From assembly GCA_018883755.1 (NCBI GenBank), contig JAHLFR010000012.1, positions 1 to 50,981 on the forward strand: a stretch of 50,981 nt of DNA, in the 5' to 3' direction. The notes under the pieces are model-generated. The model made no database searches. It saw nothing but the letters and a program-made list of their open reading frames with translations, and was not told where the DNA came from. Each line of letters opens with the position of its first letter. The first letter of the stretch is position 1. The DNA comes from Candidatus Methanocorpusculum faecipullorum. Its GTDB lineage: Archaea > Halobacteriota > Methanomicrobia > Methanomicrobiales > Methanocorpusculaceae. Shown here piece after piece: positions 1 through 8,014 of this stretch. A program made the translations under genes and the position numbers.

Positions 1-318
1 GAACAAACTACCGCGTGATTCACCATCACCGGTTCGCGTTTCGTTCTCCACTTAAACAGCCTTATTACATACGCATCCAGCGTATTTATACTCTTCGAAC
101 CGTCAGGGACTTCACGAGATTTTCATCCCAGAACACCCCCGGATTCGGGCTGCATTGCGAGGTAACATTATTCGTTCTCAGAAGTTATAAAACCACCGGA
201 ACGATTGCTACACAACCAACAGCGGTAAGAACACCGCTGCACGTCGCAGAAACCATCTAGGCTGCGAGGGAATAAAGTGGAACTTAGAACTATTTATAAT
301 TATAACATTTTTGAAACA
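1..318 (-). ncRNA. Possible structured RNA, otherwise non-coding
   Basis: No convincing protein is seen here. Reading leftward, a TATA-like AT box at 292-306 is followed about 25-30 nt later by closely packed perfect hairpins. They are 262-267/244-249 (6 bp), 233-239/220-226 (7 bp, 6-nt loop), 146-149/138-141 (4 bp, inside an outer 5-bp pair 174-178/130-134) and 80-85/69-74 (6 bp, 5-nt loop). Short stop-broken frames on both strands argue against coding. A plus-strand TATA-like site lies at 184-192, so the opposite strand is also possible. I do not recognise SRP RNA, RNase P RNA or a tRNA. The RNA call is inference and its left end may lie outside the window. Confidence 0.3.
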
Positions 319-447
319 TTAGAAGAACTGCATTGCAAGACTACCAACTGCAACAATCAGAAGGCCGACAATGCACAGAACAAGTAGTGCAACTGCAACA
401 ATTTTTAGAAAACTATGCTGTTTCTTCACTCTTCGTTGAACAACCAT
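319..447 (-). CDS. Small single-pass membrane protein after scpA (42 aa)
   Basis: This 42-residue ORF begins inside the 3' end of scpA in another frame (ATG at 447, 35-nt overlap) and stops at 319. It has a basic start (MVVQRRVKKQHS) followed by one continuous hydrophobic segment of about 27 residues rich in Val, Leu, Ile and Ala, ending MQFF. This is the layout of a small inner-membrane protein with its N-terminus in the cytoplasm. The overlap with scpA suggests translational coupling in the smc-scpA unit. The function is unknown. The clean charge/hydrophobic pattern makes a chance ORF less likely, but there is no independent support. Confidence 0.45.
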   Translation of the reverse strand: MVVQRRVKKQHSFLKIVAVALLVLCIVGLLIVAVGSLAMQFF

Positions 448-1168
448 CGGAAATTACCACCCAGAGATCACCAAAAAATTCATCCTGCTCCAGAATAACC
501 AGACCATCCAGCATCAAAAACAGGCATGGAATGTACACCTGGTACAGCGGCCAGTGCAGCGCCGAGACAAGTTCATATAACGAAACACCCGGATCACGCG
601 CATCAGGATGCTCACGTACAATCGCATAAATCTGTTGGGCCATGGCGTCATACGCTTCATCGTGAGCAATTCCTACAACATCATCCGCATCCGGCTCAGG
701 AAACGCCTCATCATCACTAACAAACTTCCGCCGCCTCTGTCGCCTCCGCTCTGCTTTTTCCGCCAGCTTAAGCTGAGTAATTAGTTCGTACAACGTAACA
801 GGTCGTTTGCGCGCATCCTTGCGCTTAATACGGCGATCAATTTCGCGTTCCAGCATCTCAATCGGACCAAGAGCGCGCGCTGTTACCACATCCTCAGCAA
901 AGGGATCAGCATCACCCGAAAAGGGATCCTCATCTGAAAACTCTTCCTCGTCCTCACTCTCCTGCGGTGAATCAAGATACTCAGACTTCATTCGGAGAAG
1001 AACCGAGGAGTAGAACAACGTTCTTCCCGAAACACGAAGATCTAGCTCACGCCGCCGTTCCAACTCTGCAAGGAATCGATCCGTCACCTCAACAATATCA
1101 ATGTTCCACGGATCAATCTCTCCGCGCTCCGCCATCTGCACCAGAATCTCGACAGGTTCCTCAGACAT
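413..1168 (-). CDS. scpA: Segregation and condensation protein A (kleisin)
   Basis: This is the kleisin subunit that closes the SMC ring and works in chromosome compaction and segregation. The 251-residue protein opens with the typical ScpA N-terminal helical domain, including GEIDPWNIDIVEVTDRFL and then LDLRVSGRTLFYSSVLLRMKSEYL. A charged acidic linker follows, and then a C-terminal winged-helix region (LYELVSALHWPLYQVYIPCL). The start ATG overlaps the smc stop by 8 nt (ATGTCTGA), so the two are translated as a coupled pair in the order smc-scpA. No scpB is seen next to it in this window. Confidence 0.93.
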   Translation of the reverse strand: MSEEPVEILVQMAERGEIDPWNIDIVEVTDRFLAELERRRELDLRVSGRTLFYSSVLLRMKSEYLDSPQESEDEEEFSDEDPFSGDADPFAEDVVTARALGPIEMLEREIDRRIKRKDARKRPVTLYELITQLKLAEKAERRRQRRRKFVSDDEAFPEPDADDVVGIAHDEAYDAMAQQIYAIVREHPDARDPGVSLYELVSALHWPLYQVYIPCLFLMLDGLVILEQDEFFGDLWVVISDGCSTKSEETA

Positions 1169-4100
1169 TCGTCTTCACGCCCGTAACAAGCGTACTCTTA
1201 TCCGGTCGGATTGTCACACCCATAATTCGATCTGCCGCTTCTATCATTGGTTTACGGAGAGACACAATAACAAACTGGCTCGAAGAAGACAACTCCCGCA
1301 CCATCTGAGAGATACGCTCTACATTTGCCCCATCAAGCGACATATCCACTTCATCAAATGCATAGAACGGAGCCGGCATGTATCGTTGAATTGCAAAAAT
1401 AAACGACAACGTCGTCAGCGACTTCTCCCCGCCAGACATCATATTCAGCCGATGTACCTCCTTATCCCGCGGCCGCACCTCAAACGTCATTCCGCCAAGG
1501 AATGGATCTTCCGGATTATCGAGCACAAGATGACCGGAACCCATCGTTAGACGCGCAAAGATATCCTGGAAATTCGTATTAATGGAAGAGTATGCGGCCA
1601 TGAATGCATCAAACTTCATCTGTGCAAAACTCTCGATACGTTCAAGCAGGGCCTCGCGTTCGCGGGAAAGCACATCTTTGCGGGCAGTTCGCTCTTCTGA
1701 CTTCGCAACCGCCTCATCGTACTGCTCAATTGCCAGCATATTCACCGCACCGAGTTTCCGGATTGCACGCTCTGTCACCGCAATGCCATCCTCAATCTCA
1801 TCCACAGACAAAGTACATTCGATCTCATCGCTCACACTACCGCGGATCTCCTCAATCTCCGCTGAAACAGCAGCTGCTTTCTCATCCAAAGCGGCAATCT
1901 GTACACGGCACCGTTCAATATCCGAGGAAAGGGATAGAAGCCGTGCCTGTGACTCATCCACCTTTGTCTGAAGTGCTGCACGTTCATTACGCAGAAGCTC
2001 AAGTTCACCGGTAAATGATCTCTGCCGTTCTTCAAGGGCAGCAATCGCCGAAGTTGCATCGGCAATCTGCTGATTGCACGCAGCGATCTCTTCATCCAGT
2101 TTCACATTCTTTGCTGCAAGTGCGTCCTTATCCGCAGTCCGCTCTTCCAGGCGTTTCTTGAAGTACTGCCGTTCGCGGTTTACATCAGCAAGATCGGCTT
2201 CCTTTGTATCAAGACGACGTTTAATATCATCAGCATCACGACGAGCCTTCTGGAGTTTTTCCGTCAGGAGTGTAAACTCAGACTCATCCAAAACACTCCG
2301 AATCTCCGCAATCCTTGAGTTCATCGCAGAAATGCTATCTGTCAACTCATCCTGCCGGATCTCAAGCTCCGCAACTTTCGCCGACACTTCCTGTGCATCA
2401 TGCTCCATCCCGGAAAGTGATTCGGTAATCGACATCTCCTCATCTGCAATCGCATCAAGACGCCGGTTACACTCAGTAATCATTAATTCGAGTTTGGTGA
2501 TCGCTGCATCAAGATCACTTTTTTCAGCCCTCAAACCATCCGCTACTGCTTTATGTCTCAGCTCAGCCGCAGCCAGATCACTTTCTTCACTTTTCAATTC
2601 CGAAAGTTTTGCAGTAATCTGTGCCGACTCTTTATCAACTGCAGCTCCGAACCCACGGATATCTTTCCGGATAGATCCTCCCGTCATCGCCCCGGCTTTC
2701 TCCAGCAGTTCACCATCCAGCGTCACCATCCGGAATCTCCCCATCAATCGCCTGCCTGCCTCAAGCGTTTCAACCACTACCGTCTGACCAAATACCAGGC
2801 TAAACGCATTGCGGTACTCTTCATCAAACTCTACCAGATTCAATGCATAGTCAATCACACCATTTCCGGCAACAGGGGGTAACGGTGCTGCAGGCTTAAT
2901 CTTATTCAGCGGTAAAAAGGTCACGCGGCCAAGACGTTCCTCTTTCAGATATCGGATAGCATCTGACGCGGTCTGATCCGTATCTACAAGAACATTCTGC
3001 AAACGACCGCCTGCAGCAATATTCAATGCAGTTGTATATTCAGACGGCACCTTTCCAAGACGTGCAACTGTACCATACACGCCGTCCATTTCAAGAACCG
3101 CAGATATGGCACGGTTCGACTCTCCAGAAACCTGCTGCTGTGCTTCAAGCCGCATCAGTTTCTGCGTTAAGCGTCCAATCTCTTCACGGATGGGTTCAAG
3201 AGATCGGCGGCACGACATCATCGAGCGATCTGCTTCGCCAATCTGTTTATCAAACACCGATTTCTCTTTTTGCTTCTCGGAAAGTTCCTTTTCCAGAGTC
3301 TCAATTTCAGCCTGCTTTTCAGCACGCTCTTCCACCAGTAGAGCCTGCTGGCGTTTCATCCGTTCGGATTCCTGGGCACGGATACGGCTGCGCTCAATAA
3401 TACCATCCCGCTCGGAAAGAATAGATGAACGTTCTGCCTTCTTTTCCTCAATCTGCCCCATAAGGGCAATGAGTTCGGTCTGAGCACCTTCAGAGTCCTT
3501 GCTCTTTTTATCCATCAGCTCCTGAACCTGATCAAGCACCTTTTTCTGCGATTCATACTCCATCGCAAGATTTGCCCGATCAATCTGAAGCTGGCGGAAA
3601 TCTTTGTTTTTGTCAGCAATTGAGTTCTCAAACTTCTTCATATCAATGAAGATGTCGTTCATCGAACTGAGATTTGCATCCTTTTCCTTCTTTAGGCGGC
3701 CAATTGTCTGCTCAGCAACACGAATATTCCCGCGCTCCACCTCAAGATCCGCAAGAAGTTTGATGTACTCAGGTCCGCTCTTTTCCGAGATACGCCGATC
3801 AATATCCTTGACCTCCTCCATCCTGCAATCGCGCTCATGCGTTTCAAGGGCAACCGACTCATGAATACGTGAAAGTTCCGTCTCCTGATCAGTTTTTGCA
3901 AGAGCAATGGTGGACAACTCACGTTCAAGCTCGCGAAGCTGGGCAACCTGACGCGCTGCACGGAAGTAATCAAGTTCACCCTGTAATTTCTGATACTTGA
4001 TCGCCCCTTCGCGGGCATCCTTCAATTCCTCAATTCTGACCGCAAGGTCTGCCAAGAGCAGTTCCTCACGTTCGATTCTGGCCCGCACTTGTTCAAGTTC

Positions 4101-4604
4101 AGTAAGTGCCTGTTCCTTCTTCGTATCAAACTCAGCTACACCGGCAATCTCATCAATCATCTTTCTGCGGTCAAGATCGCTCATCTCCATAATACGGGTC
4201 ACATCACCCTGCATCACAACATTGTATCCATGAGGTTTGATACCATACGCAGAGAGATAAGCGAGAACATCCGTCTGGGTACAGAGTCTCTCATTCAGAT
4301 AATAGTAGCTGTAGTAACCGCTTGCTGTTCGTTTAATTCTCCGGCGTATTTTTGTTTCATCGGAGAATGTCAGTGTTACTTCCGCCGTATGTTTTCCGGA
4401 GGTATTATTGATAAGATCCGTCAGTTTTTCAGCACGAAGAGAGCGTGCGCTCGAAAGTGACAACACAAAGAGTATAGAATCGATAATATTGCTTTTCCCG
4501 GAGCCGTTTGGGCCGGAAATTACGGTGAAACCCCCATAAAAAGGGATTTTTGTCTTTCGGGAAAAAGACTTGAAATTATCGATATCAACCTGAACAATAT
4601 GCAC
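1161..4604 (-). CDS. smc: Chromosome segregation protein SMC
   Basis: This is the ATP-dependent condensin-type SMC protein that dimerises and organises the chromosome. At 1147 residues it has normal family length. The Walker A motif GPNGSGKS is at about residues 31-38. Two long coiled-coil arms flank a hinge at roughly 490-640. The C-terminal head carries the signature MMSGGEKSLTTLSF at about 1055-1068 and Walker B with D-loop (FYAFDEVDMSLDG) at about 1080-1092. The gene follows a coiled-coil protein by 14 nt and overlaps scpA, which fits a chromosome-structure operon. Confidence 0.97.
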   Translation of the reverse strand: MHIVQVDIDNFKSFSRKTKIPFYGGFTVISGPNGSGKSNIIDSILFVLSLSSARSLRAEKLTDLINNTSGKHTAEVTLTFSDETKIRRRIKRTASGYYSYYYLNERLCTQTDVLAYLSAYGIKPHGYNVVMQGDVTRIMEMSDLDRRKMIDEIAGVAEFDTKKEQALTELEQVRARIEREELLLADLAVRIEELKDAREGAIKYQKLQGELDYFRAARQVAQLRELERELSTIALAKTDQETELSRIHESVALETHERDCRMEEVKDIDRRISEKSGPEYIKLLADLEVERGNIRVAEQTIGRLKKEKDANLSSMNDIFIDMKKFENSIADKNKDFRQLQIDRANLAMEYESQKKVLDQVQELMDKKSKDSEGAQTELIALMGQIEEKKAERSSILSERDGIIERSRIRAQESERMKRQQALLVEERAEKQAEIETLEKELSEKQKEKSVFDKQIGEADRSMMSCRRSLEPIREEIGRLTQKLMRLEAQQQVSGESNRAISAVLEMDGVYGTVARLGKVPSEYTTALNIAAGGRLQNVLVDTDQTASDAIRYLKEERLGRVTFLPLNKIKPAAPLPPVAGNGVIDYALNLVEFDEEYRNAFSLVFGQTVVVETLEAGRRLMGRFRMVTLDGELLEKAGAMTGGSIRKDIRGFGAAVDKESAQITAKLSELKSEESDLAAAELRHKAVADGLRAEKSDLDAAITKLELMITECNRRLDAIADEEMSITESLSGMEHDAQEVSAKVAELEIRQDELTDSISAMNSRIAEIRSVLDESEFTLLTEKLQKARRDADDIKRRLDTKEADLADVNRERQYFKKRLEERTADKDALAAKNVKLDEEIAACNQQIADATSAIAALEERQRSFTGELELLRNERAALQTKVDESQARLLSLSSDIERCRVQIAALDEKAAAVSAEIEEIRGSVSDEIECTLSVDEIEDGIAVTERAIRKLGAVNMLAIEQYDEAVAKSEERTARKDVLSREREALLERIESFAQMKFDAFMAAYSSINTNFQDIFARLTMGSGHLVLDNPEDPFLGGMTFEVRPRDKEVHRLNMMSGGEKSLTTLSFIFAIQRYMPAPFYAFDEVDMSLDGANVERISQMVRELSSSSQFVIVSLRKPMIEAADRIMGVTIRPDKSTLVTGVKTNV

Positions 4605-4618
4605 AGGAACTCCCAGAC

Positions 4619-5365
4619 TCAGCGGCGTTTCTTGGAGTCATCCATTACAGTATCATCTTCCACAGCTTCGATAACTGCATCAGAGTCTGCACGAATTGCC
4701 ATGGACCGAGAGGTATGACCGGGGTTGTATCCGGTACCTGCAATGATTACATTATGATCCGTCGTCTTCTTCCGTTTCTGAATTGTACCGTCGGGTTGCA
4801 TCACATACTCAAACTCACCAGCTTTCAACTGCTCAACCGGAACCTCTGGTTCAGGTGCAGGTACTGGCTCAGGAGCGGGTGCTGAGATTGCATGGCGAGA
4901 TGTTCCTGCGCGCACTGGAGTTCCCGGTTGGGAACCACGCTGGGGGGCTGCACGAGGTGACGGGGCACGAACCGGTTCATCCTCAACATCAGCAATGGGA
5001 CGTCTCCCTGGTGTTGCACGGACTGGTGCTGAACGCTGAGGTGAATTCTGTCCAAAACGTCCTGCATCAGGAACTGACTCGGGAGTTTTCTGACCGAATC
5101 TCGACTCTGCCTGAACACGAGAGTGACTTCCCCGGACCTCCTCTAGCTGCATTGACAGTTTGCGGGTTACGGACTTTAAATCAAGCATCTCCTCGGTGAG
5201 ACCTTTAACCATCGCTTCAAGCTCACGAACCTTTCGTTCAAGAGCCTCGGTATTTTCAGATTTTACAGGAGCCGGAGCTGCCTCCGCACCTGCTTCATGT
5301 TTAATATTCATTTCACGTTCCTGCTCAGCAAGCTCGTGTTCTAAAAATTTCATCCTGGTATCCAT
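4619..5365 (-). CDS. Coiled-coil/low-complexity protein upstream of smc
   Basis: This protein of 248 residues has no recognised enzyme domain. Residues 1-90 are charged and helical with heptad-like spacing, including LERKVRELEAMVKGLTEEML, and so probably form a coiled coil. Residues about 90-185 are rich in Pro, Arg, Ser and Ala and look disordered. The last 60 residues form a short more ordered tail, with a YVMQPDGTIQKRKKT stretch. A TATA-like box lies at 5388-5400, about 27 nt before the ATG, which supports a leaderless start and makes this the first gene of the smc-scpA unit. A structural or SMC-linked role is inferred only from position and coiled coil. Confidence 0.7.
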   Translation of the reverse strand: MDTRMKFLEHELAEQEREMNIKHEAGAEAAPAPVKSENTEALERKVRELEAMVKGLTEEMLDLKSVTRKLSMQLEEVRGSHSRVQAESRFGQKTPESVPDAGRFGQNSPQRSAPVRATPGRRPIADVEDEPVRAPSPRAAPQRGSQPGTPVRAGTSRHAISAPAPEPVPAPEPEVPVEQLKAGEFEYVMQPDGTIQKRKKTTDHNVIIAGTGYNPGHTSRSMAIRADSDAVIEAVEDDTVMDDSKKRR

Positions 5366-5670
5366 GAGCGCAATTCTTCCTGAAAATTAATTAATAGGTT
5401 TTTCTGCGCCTATTCTATAAGAGATTTGTGGCATTGGTCAAAACAGATCACAAATCAGCTATCCGGTGCCCGAAGAAAAGATGGTAACATCAGTACTTCC
5501 CATGATGTTTTTCACGTGAACAAGCAGTGGCTTTGGCAGTACAAACACTGGGATCATCATCTGCATATTTTGTGCGGGCAATGAATCCTGTTAAAGATCA
5601 GAACTGACAGGATTGTTACAAGGAAGGATAGATCAGATCATATTCGGTATGATCCATTATGGGAGTGTAC
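5366..5670. repeat. Intergenic region with three inverted repeats
   Basis: About 300 nt lie between the rbcL terminator and the smc-operon promoter. The region holds GATTTGTG/CACAAATC (5423-5430 and 5449-5456), AATCCTGT/ACAGGATT (5584-5591 and 5607-5614) and GATCATA/TATGATC (5636-5642 and 5648-5654, 5-nt loop). The last two lie just past rbcL and could shape its transcript end. A 35-codon minus-strand frame at 5459-5566 is too weak to call as a gene. Confidence 0.5.
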
Positions 5671-5674
5671 ACAT

Positions 5675-5681
5675 AAAAAAA
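5675..5681 (-). terminator. Poly-T terminator of the RuBisCO operon
   Basis: On the minus strand a run of seven T follows the rbcL stop codon by four bases, as expected for archaeal poly-U termination. Confidence 0.6.
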
Positions 5682-5685
5682 GGAT

Positions 5686-6906
5686 TTAGGTGTTGCCCCA
5701 GAATGCAAGGGCTTTTCCAAGTTCGACATGGGTCTTGGCGTACTCATCTGCGGAAACACCAGCAAGGAAGGCATCAACCGCCTGACGCATTGCCATCGCA
5801 CCCGCGCGGGTCCCGTCAGGATGACCATGAATACCCCCGCCAGCCTGAAGAACAACCTCCGTACCAAGAGTTGCAAGCTCGGCATGAACCTTGCCGGGGT
5901 GAAGACCCCCAGATGCAACCGGAAAGACAGGGGAGATTGAATTCCACGGTTCAGTAAGGATCGTATTATCACCAAGAATTTCAGCAGCACTTCCGCCCAT
6001 CTTACCAGAGACCGTACCTGTATGGAGCTGATCTCCTCCGCACAGGCGGACAAGCTTTGCGATCGGCCGCATGGCAATACCATGATGCGGATTTCTGGTG
6101 AGTGCACCATGCATCGTACGGTGAACGTGAATCGGAACTGTGATTGCAGGATCCGCAGCGAGTGCTTGAACCGCAGAAAACCCAGCGGTCAAAACATCAA
6201 CCATCAGCATGTTTGCCCCACATTTCACAGCCTGTTCGCCAATCTCAACGATCTTGTCCCCCCCACTGGTGATATTAAGAGCATAGAGAACCGTATGCCC
6301 AGTCTCCTGTTCAGCTTTGTCAAGAGCATCCATCACTTCCTGCAGCCGATCCATCAGCGGGCAAAACTGCTGATTGGTCAGTGTTTCGTCATCTTTGATC
6401 AGATCCACTCCACCAACAGCCGCCTCATAGGCAACCGCTGCAGTGTCTTTTGGTGTCAGACCCACTTTCGGTTTAATAATAGTACCCACATGCGGACGGC
6501 GTGATACTTCGGTTCCCACTATTTTCCTGACACCCTCGATCCCAAACTTTGGACCGGTATGATGTCTCCGCAATGCATCCGGAATGTCAATATCCAAAAG
6601 CCGGACTGCCTCTAATTTGCCAAGACCAAAGAGATTTCCCGCAATGACTGAGAGATACTGCGGAATATTGCCTGGTTCAAATATCTCGTAAGGGTAGCGG
6701 ATTTTTGTCAGATATCCGCTATCAGCAGCTGGGTCTATACTCATCACCTCTCCATCGTAGGCATGAACATAGGCGGTATGATCGTTAACGGTAGAAAGAG
6801 TGGTCCACGTACCAGTTGTCTGTTCCTCAGAAATTGCTTGTGCTGCAAAATCAGCGGTGACACCGCTCTTGGGCCGGAAGTAGTAAGTTGCAATTAAATC
6901 ATCCAT
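5686..6906 (-). CDS. rbcL: Ribulose-bisphosphate carboxylase, form III
   Basis: This RuBisCO large subunit carboxylates ribulose-1,5-bisphosphate, in archaea mostly as the last step of AMP/nucleoside salvage to 3-phosphoglycerate. All key residues can be seen in the 406-residue protein. The active-site lysine is in GTIIKPKVGL (K145, K147). The carbamylated lysine and metal ligands are in GGVDLIKDDE (K171, D173, E174). HVHRTMH supplies H262, R263 and H266, and the loop-6 region has H295 and K302 (GTVSGKMGGS). The missing small subunit and the length fit form III. A strong ribosome site (AAGGAG) precedes the ATG. The R15P isomerase gene lies 15 nt upstream, so the pair is an operon. Confidence 0.95.
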   Translation of the reverse strand: MDDLIATYYFRPKSGVTADFAAQAISEEQTTGTWTTLSTVNDHTAYVHAYDGEVMSIDPAADSGYLTKIRYPYEIFEPGNIPQYLSVIAGNLFGLGKLEAVRLLDIDIPDALRRHHTGPKFGIEGVRKIVGTEVSRRPHVGTIIKPKVGLTPKDTAAVAYEAAVGGVDLIKDDETLTNQQFCPLMDRLQEVMDALDKAEQETGHTVLYALNITSGGDKIVEIGEQAVKCGANMLMVDVLTAGFSAVQALAADPAITVPIHVHRTMHGALTRNPHHGIAMRPIAKLVRLCGGDQLHTGTVSGKMGGSAAEILGDNTILTEPWNSISPVFPVASGGLHPGKVHAELATLGTEVVLQAGGGIHGHPDGTRAGAMAMRQAVDAFLAGVSADEYAKTHVELGKALAFWGNT

Positions 6907-6921
6907 AATATCAACTCCTTG

Positions 6922-7893
6922 TTATCTGAACTCAGAACCGGTTAGTGTTCCCAGGAACTGGTTCTGCAACTCATCAAATCCCCATCCGAGATATTCACGC
7001 ATAATAGTGTAGGCTAGGTGCGGCGGGAGAGCCCCAGCTTCAGTGATAATCATATCGATGTACTCTGCAGGAGTCACATCAAAGACCGGGTTTTTGACAC
7101 GGACAAACGGAAGTGTCGCTGAAATTTCGTCTGGGAGCACCTCACTCTGAGCCCGTTCCTCAATCTGGATTAGCTCGCCAAGGATAGTACGCGGAGCGAA
7201 TTTGTACGTCTCGGCCGTAACAATGACGTTTTTACGCGCTTCGTTCGCACAGAGAGCAATTTGGGAAGTCCCAATCTTATTTACAACCGCACCGTTTACC
7301 GTGATTGCATCAGCACCAACAATAACAAGATCAATCTCTTTCATCATGGTACGGACTGCAGAATCAACGATGTAGGTTGTCGGAATCTCATTGTCATTGA
7401 GGGTTTTAATGGTCAGTCTTCCCTGGTTCCACGGCCTGACCTCGGTTGCATACACCTCAATATCCTTTCCCTGGCGTTTCGCCTCAAGGATACAGCCAAG
7501 AGCTGCCTTCGAGTTACAGTGCGTCATAATAACACTGCCATCCGGAATATGGTTTGCACCCATTGCCGCAATACGATCGATCGCAGTGCGTGACGACCAG
7601 ATAAACGCATCCGCTTTTTCACGAAGGATACGCCGGGCGTCATCCTCCGTTCTGGCGCTGCGTACGTCACGCATTACCATCTGAATAGCATTCGGGAGGG
7701 AAACTGCAGTTGGTCGTGTTGCAAGAAGAATGCTGGCCGCGTGTTCCATTTCCCGGATAAACAAAGATGCGTCACCAGTATGCGGAAGAGTCTCGGCATG
7801 ATCACGAAGGGCAGATACCGCTTCGCGTGCAATTTTTCCAGCGCCGCGGATCTGCATGGTCTGGATCTGCTCAGCTGTCTGGAGGAGAGTCAT
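6922..7893 (-). CDS. Ribose-1,5-bisphosphate isomerase (eIF2B-like family)
   Basis: This is a member of the archaeal e2b2/eIF-2B alpha-like family (323 aa). Next to form III RuBisCO it most probably converts ribose-1,5-bisphosphate into ribulose-1,5-bisphosphate. Family features seen are the N-terminal helical region (MQIRGAGKIAREA), then SVIMTHCNSKAALGCI, ATEVRPWNQGRLT and the DLVIVGADAITVNGAVVNKIG core with its conserved Asp. The ATG at 7893 is chosen because a minus-strand TATA box (TATATAA, 7916-7922) lies about 25 nt upstream, giving a leaderless start. A longer frame upstream reads through the promoter and is unlikely. It is transcribed together with rbcL. Confidence 0.9.
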   Translation of the reverse strand: MTLLQTAEQIQTMQIRGAGKIAREAVSALRDHAETLPHTGDASLFIREMEHAASILLATRPTAVSLPNAIQMVMRDVRSARTEDDARRILREKADAFIWSSRTAIDRIAAMGANHIPDGSVIMTHCNSKAALGCILEAKRQGKDIEVYATEVRPWNQGRLTIKTLNDNEIPTTYIVDSAVRTMMKEIDLVIVGADAITVNGAVVNKIGTSQIALCANEARKNVIVTAETYKFAPRTILGELIQIEERAQSEVLPDEISATLPFVRVKNPVFDVTPAEYIDMIITEAGALPPHLAYTIMREYLGWGFDELQNQFLGTLTGSEFR

Positions 7894-7913
7894 ATGTAAA
7901 AATGGGGGTGCTA

Positions 7914-7923
7914 CGTTATATAG
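7914..7923 (-). promoter_or_regulatory. TATA box of R15P isomerase-rbcL operon
   Basis: TATATAA on the minus strand lies about 25 nt before the ATG at 7893, the usual archaeal TATA to start-site distance. It predicts a leaderless mRNA. Confidence 0.6.
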
Positions 7924-8014
7924 CTGCGGGTATCGGAAACAAGACAGTTCCGCGTAAAATGATTCAAGAACGCAGACAAAAGAATATATGAGCATTTACA
8001 ACGGATGTAGCAGT

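Noticed and set aside
133-256. Short minus-strand frame starting with a hydrophobic 23-residue stretch
   Set aside because: A stop codon follows after 23 residues, and the start lies too far from the TATA box for a leaderless gene. The hairpins explain the region better.
2074-2787. 237-residue Ser/Arg-rich frame on the plus strand
   Set aside because: It is antisense to the coiled-coil arms of smc. Its low-complexity Ser/Arg composition is what the complement of such DNA gives.
5459-5566. 35-codon minus-strand frame between rbcL and the smc operon
   Set aside because: It has plausible hydrophobic character but no promoter, ribosome site or recognisable family.
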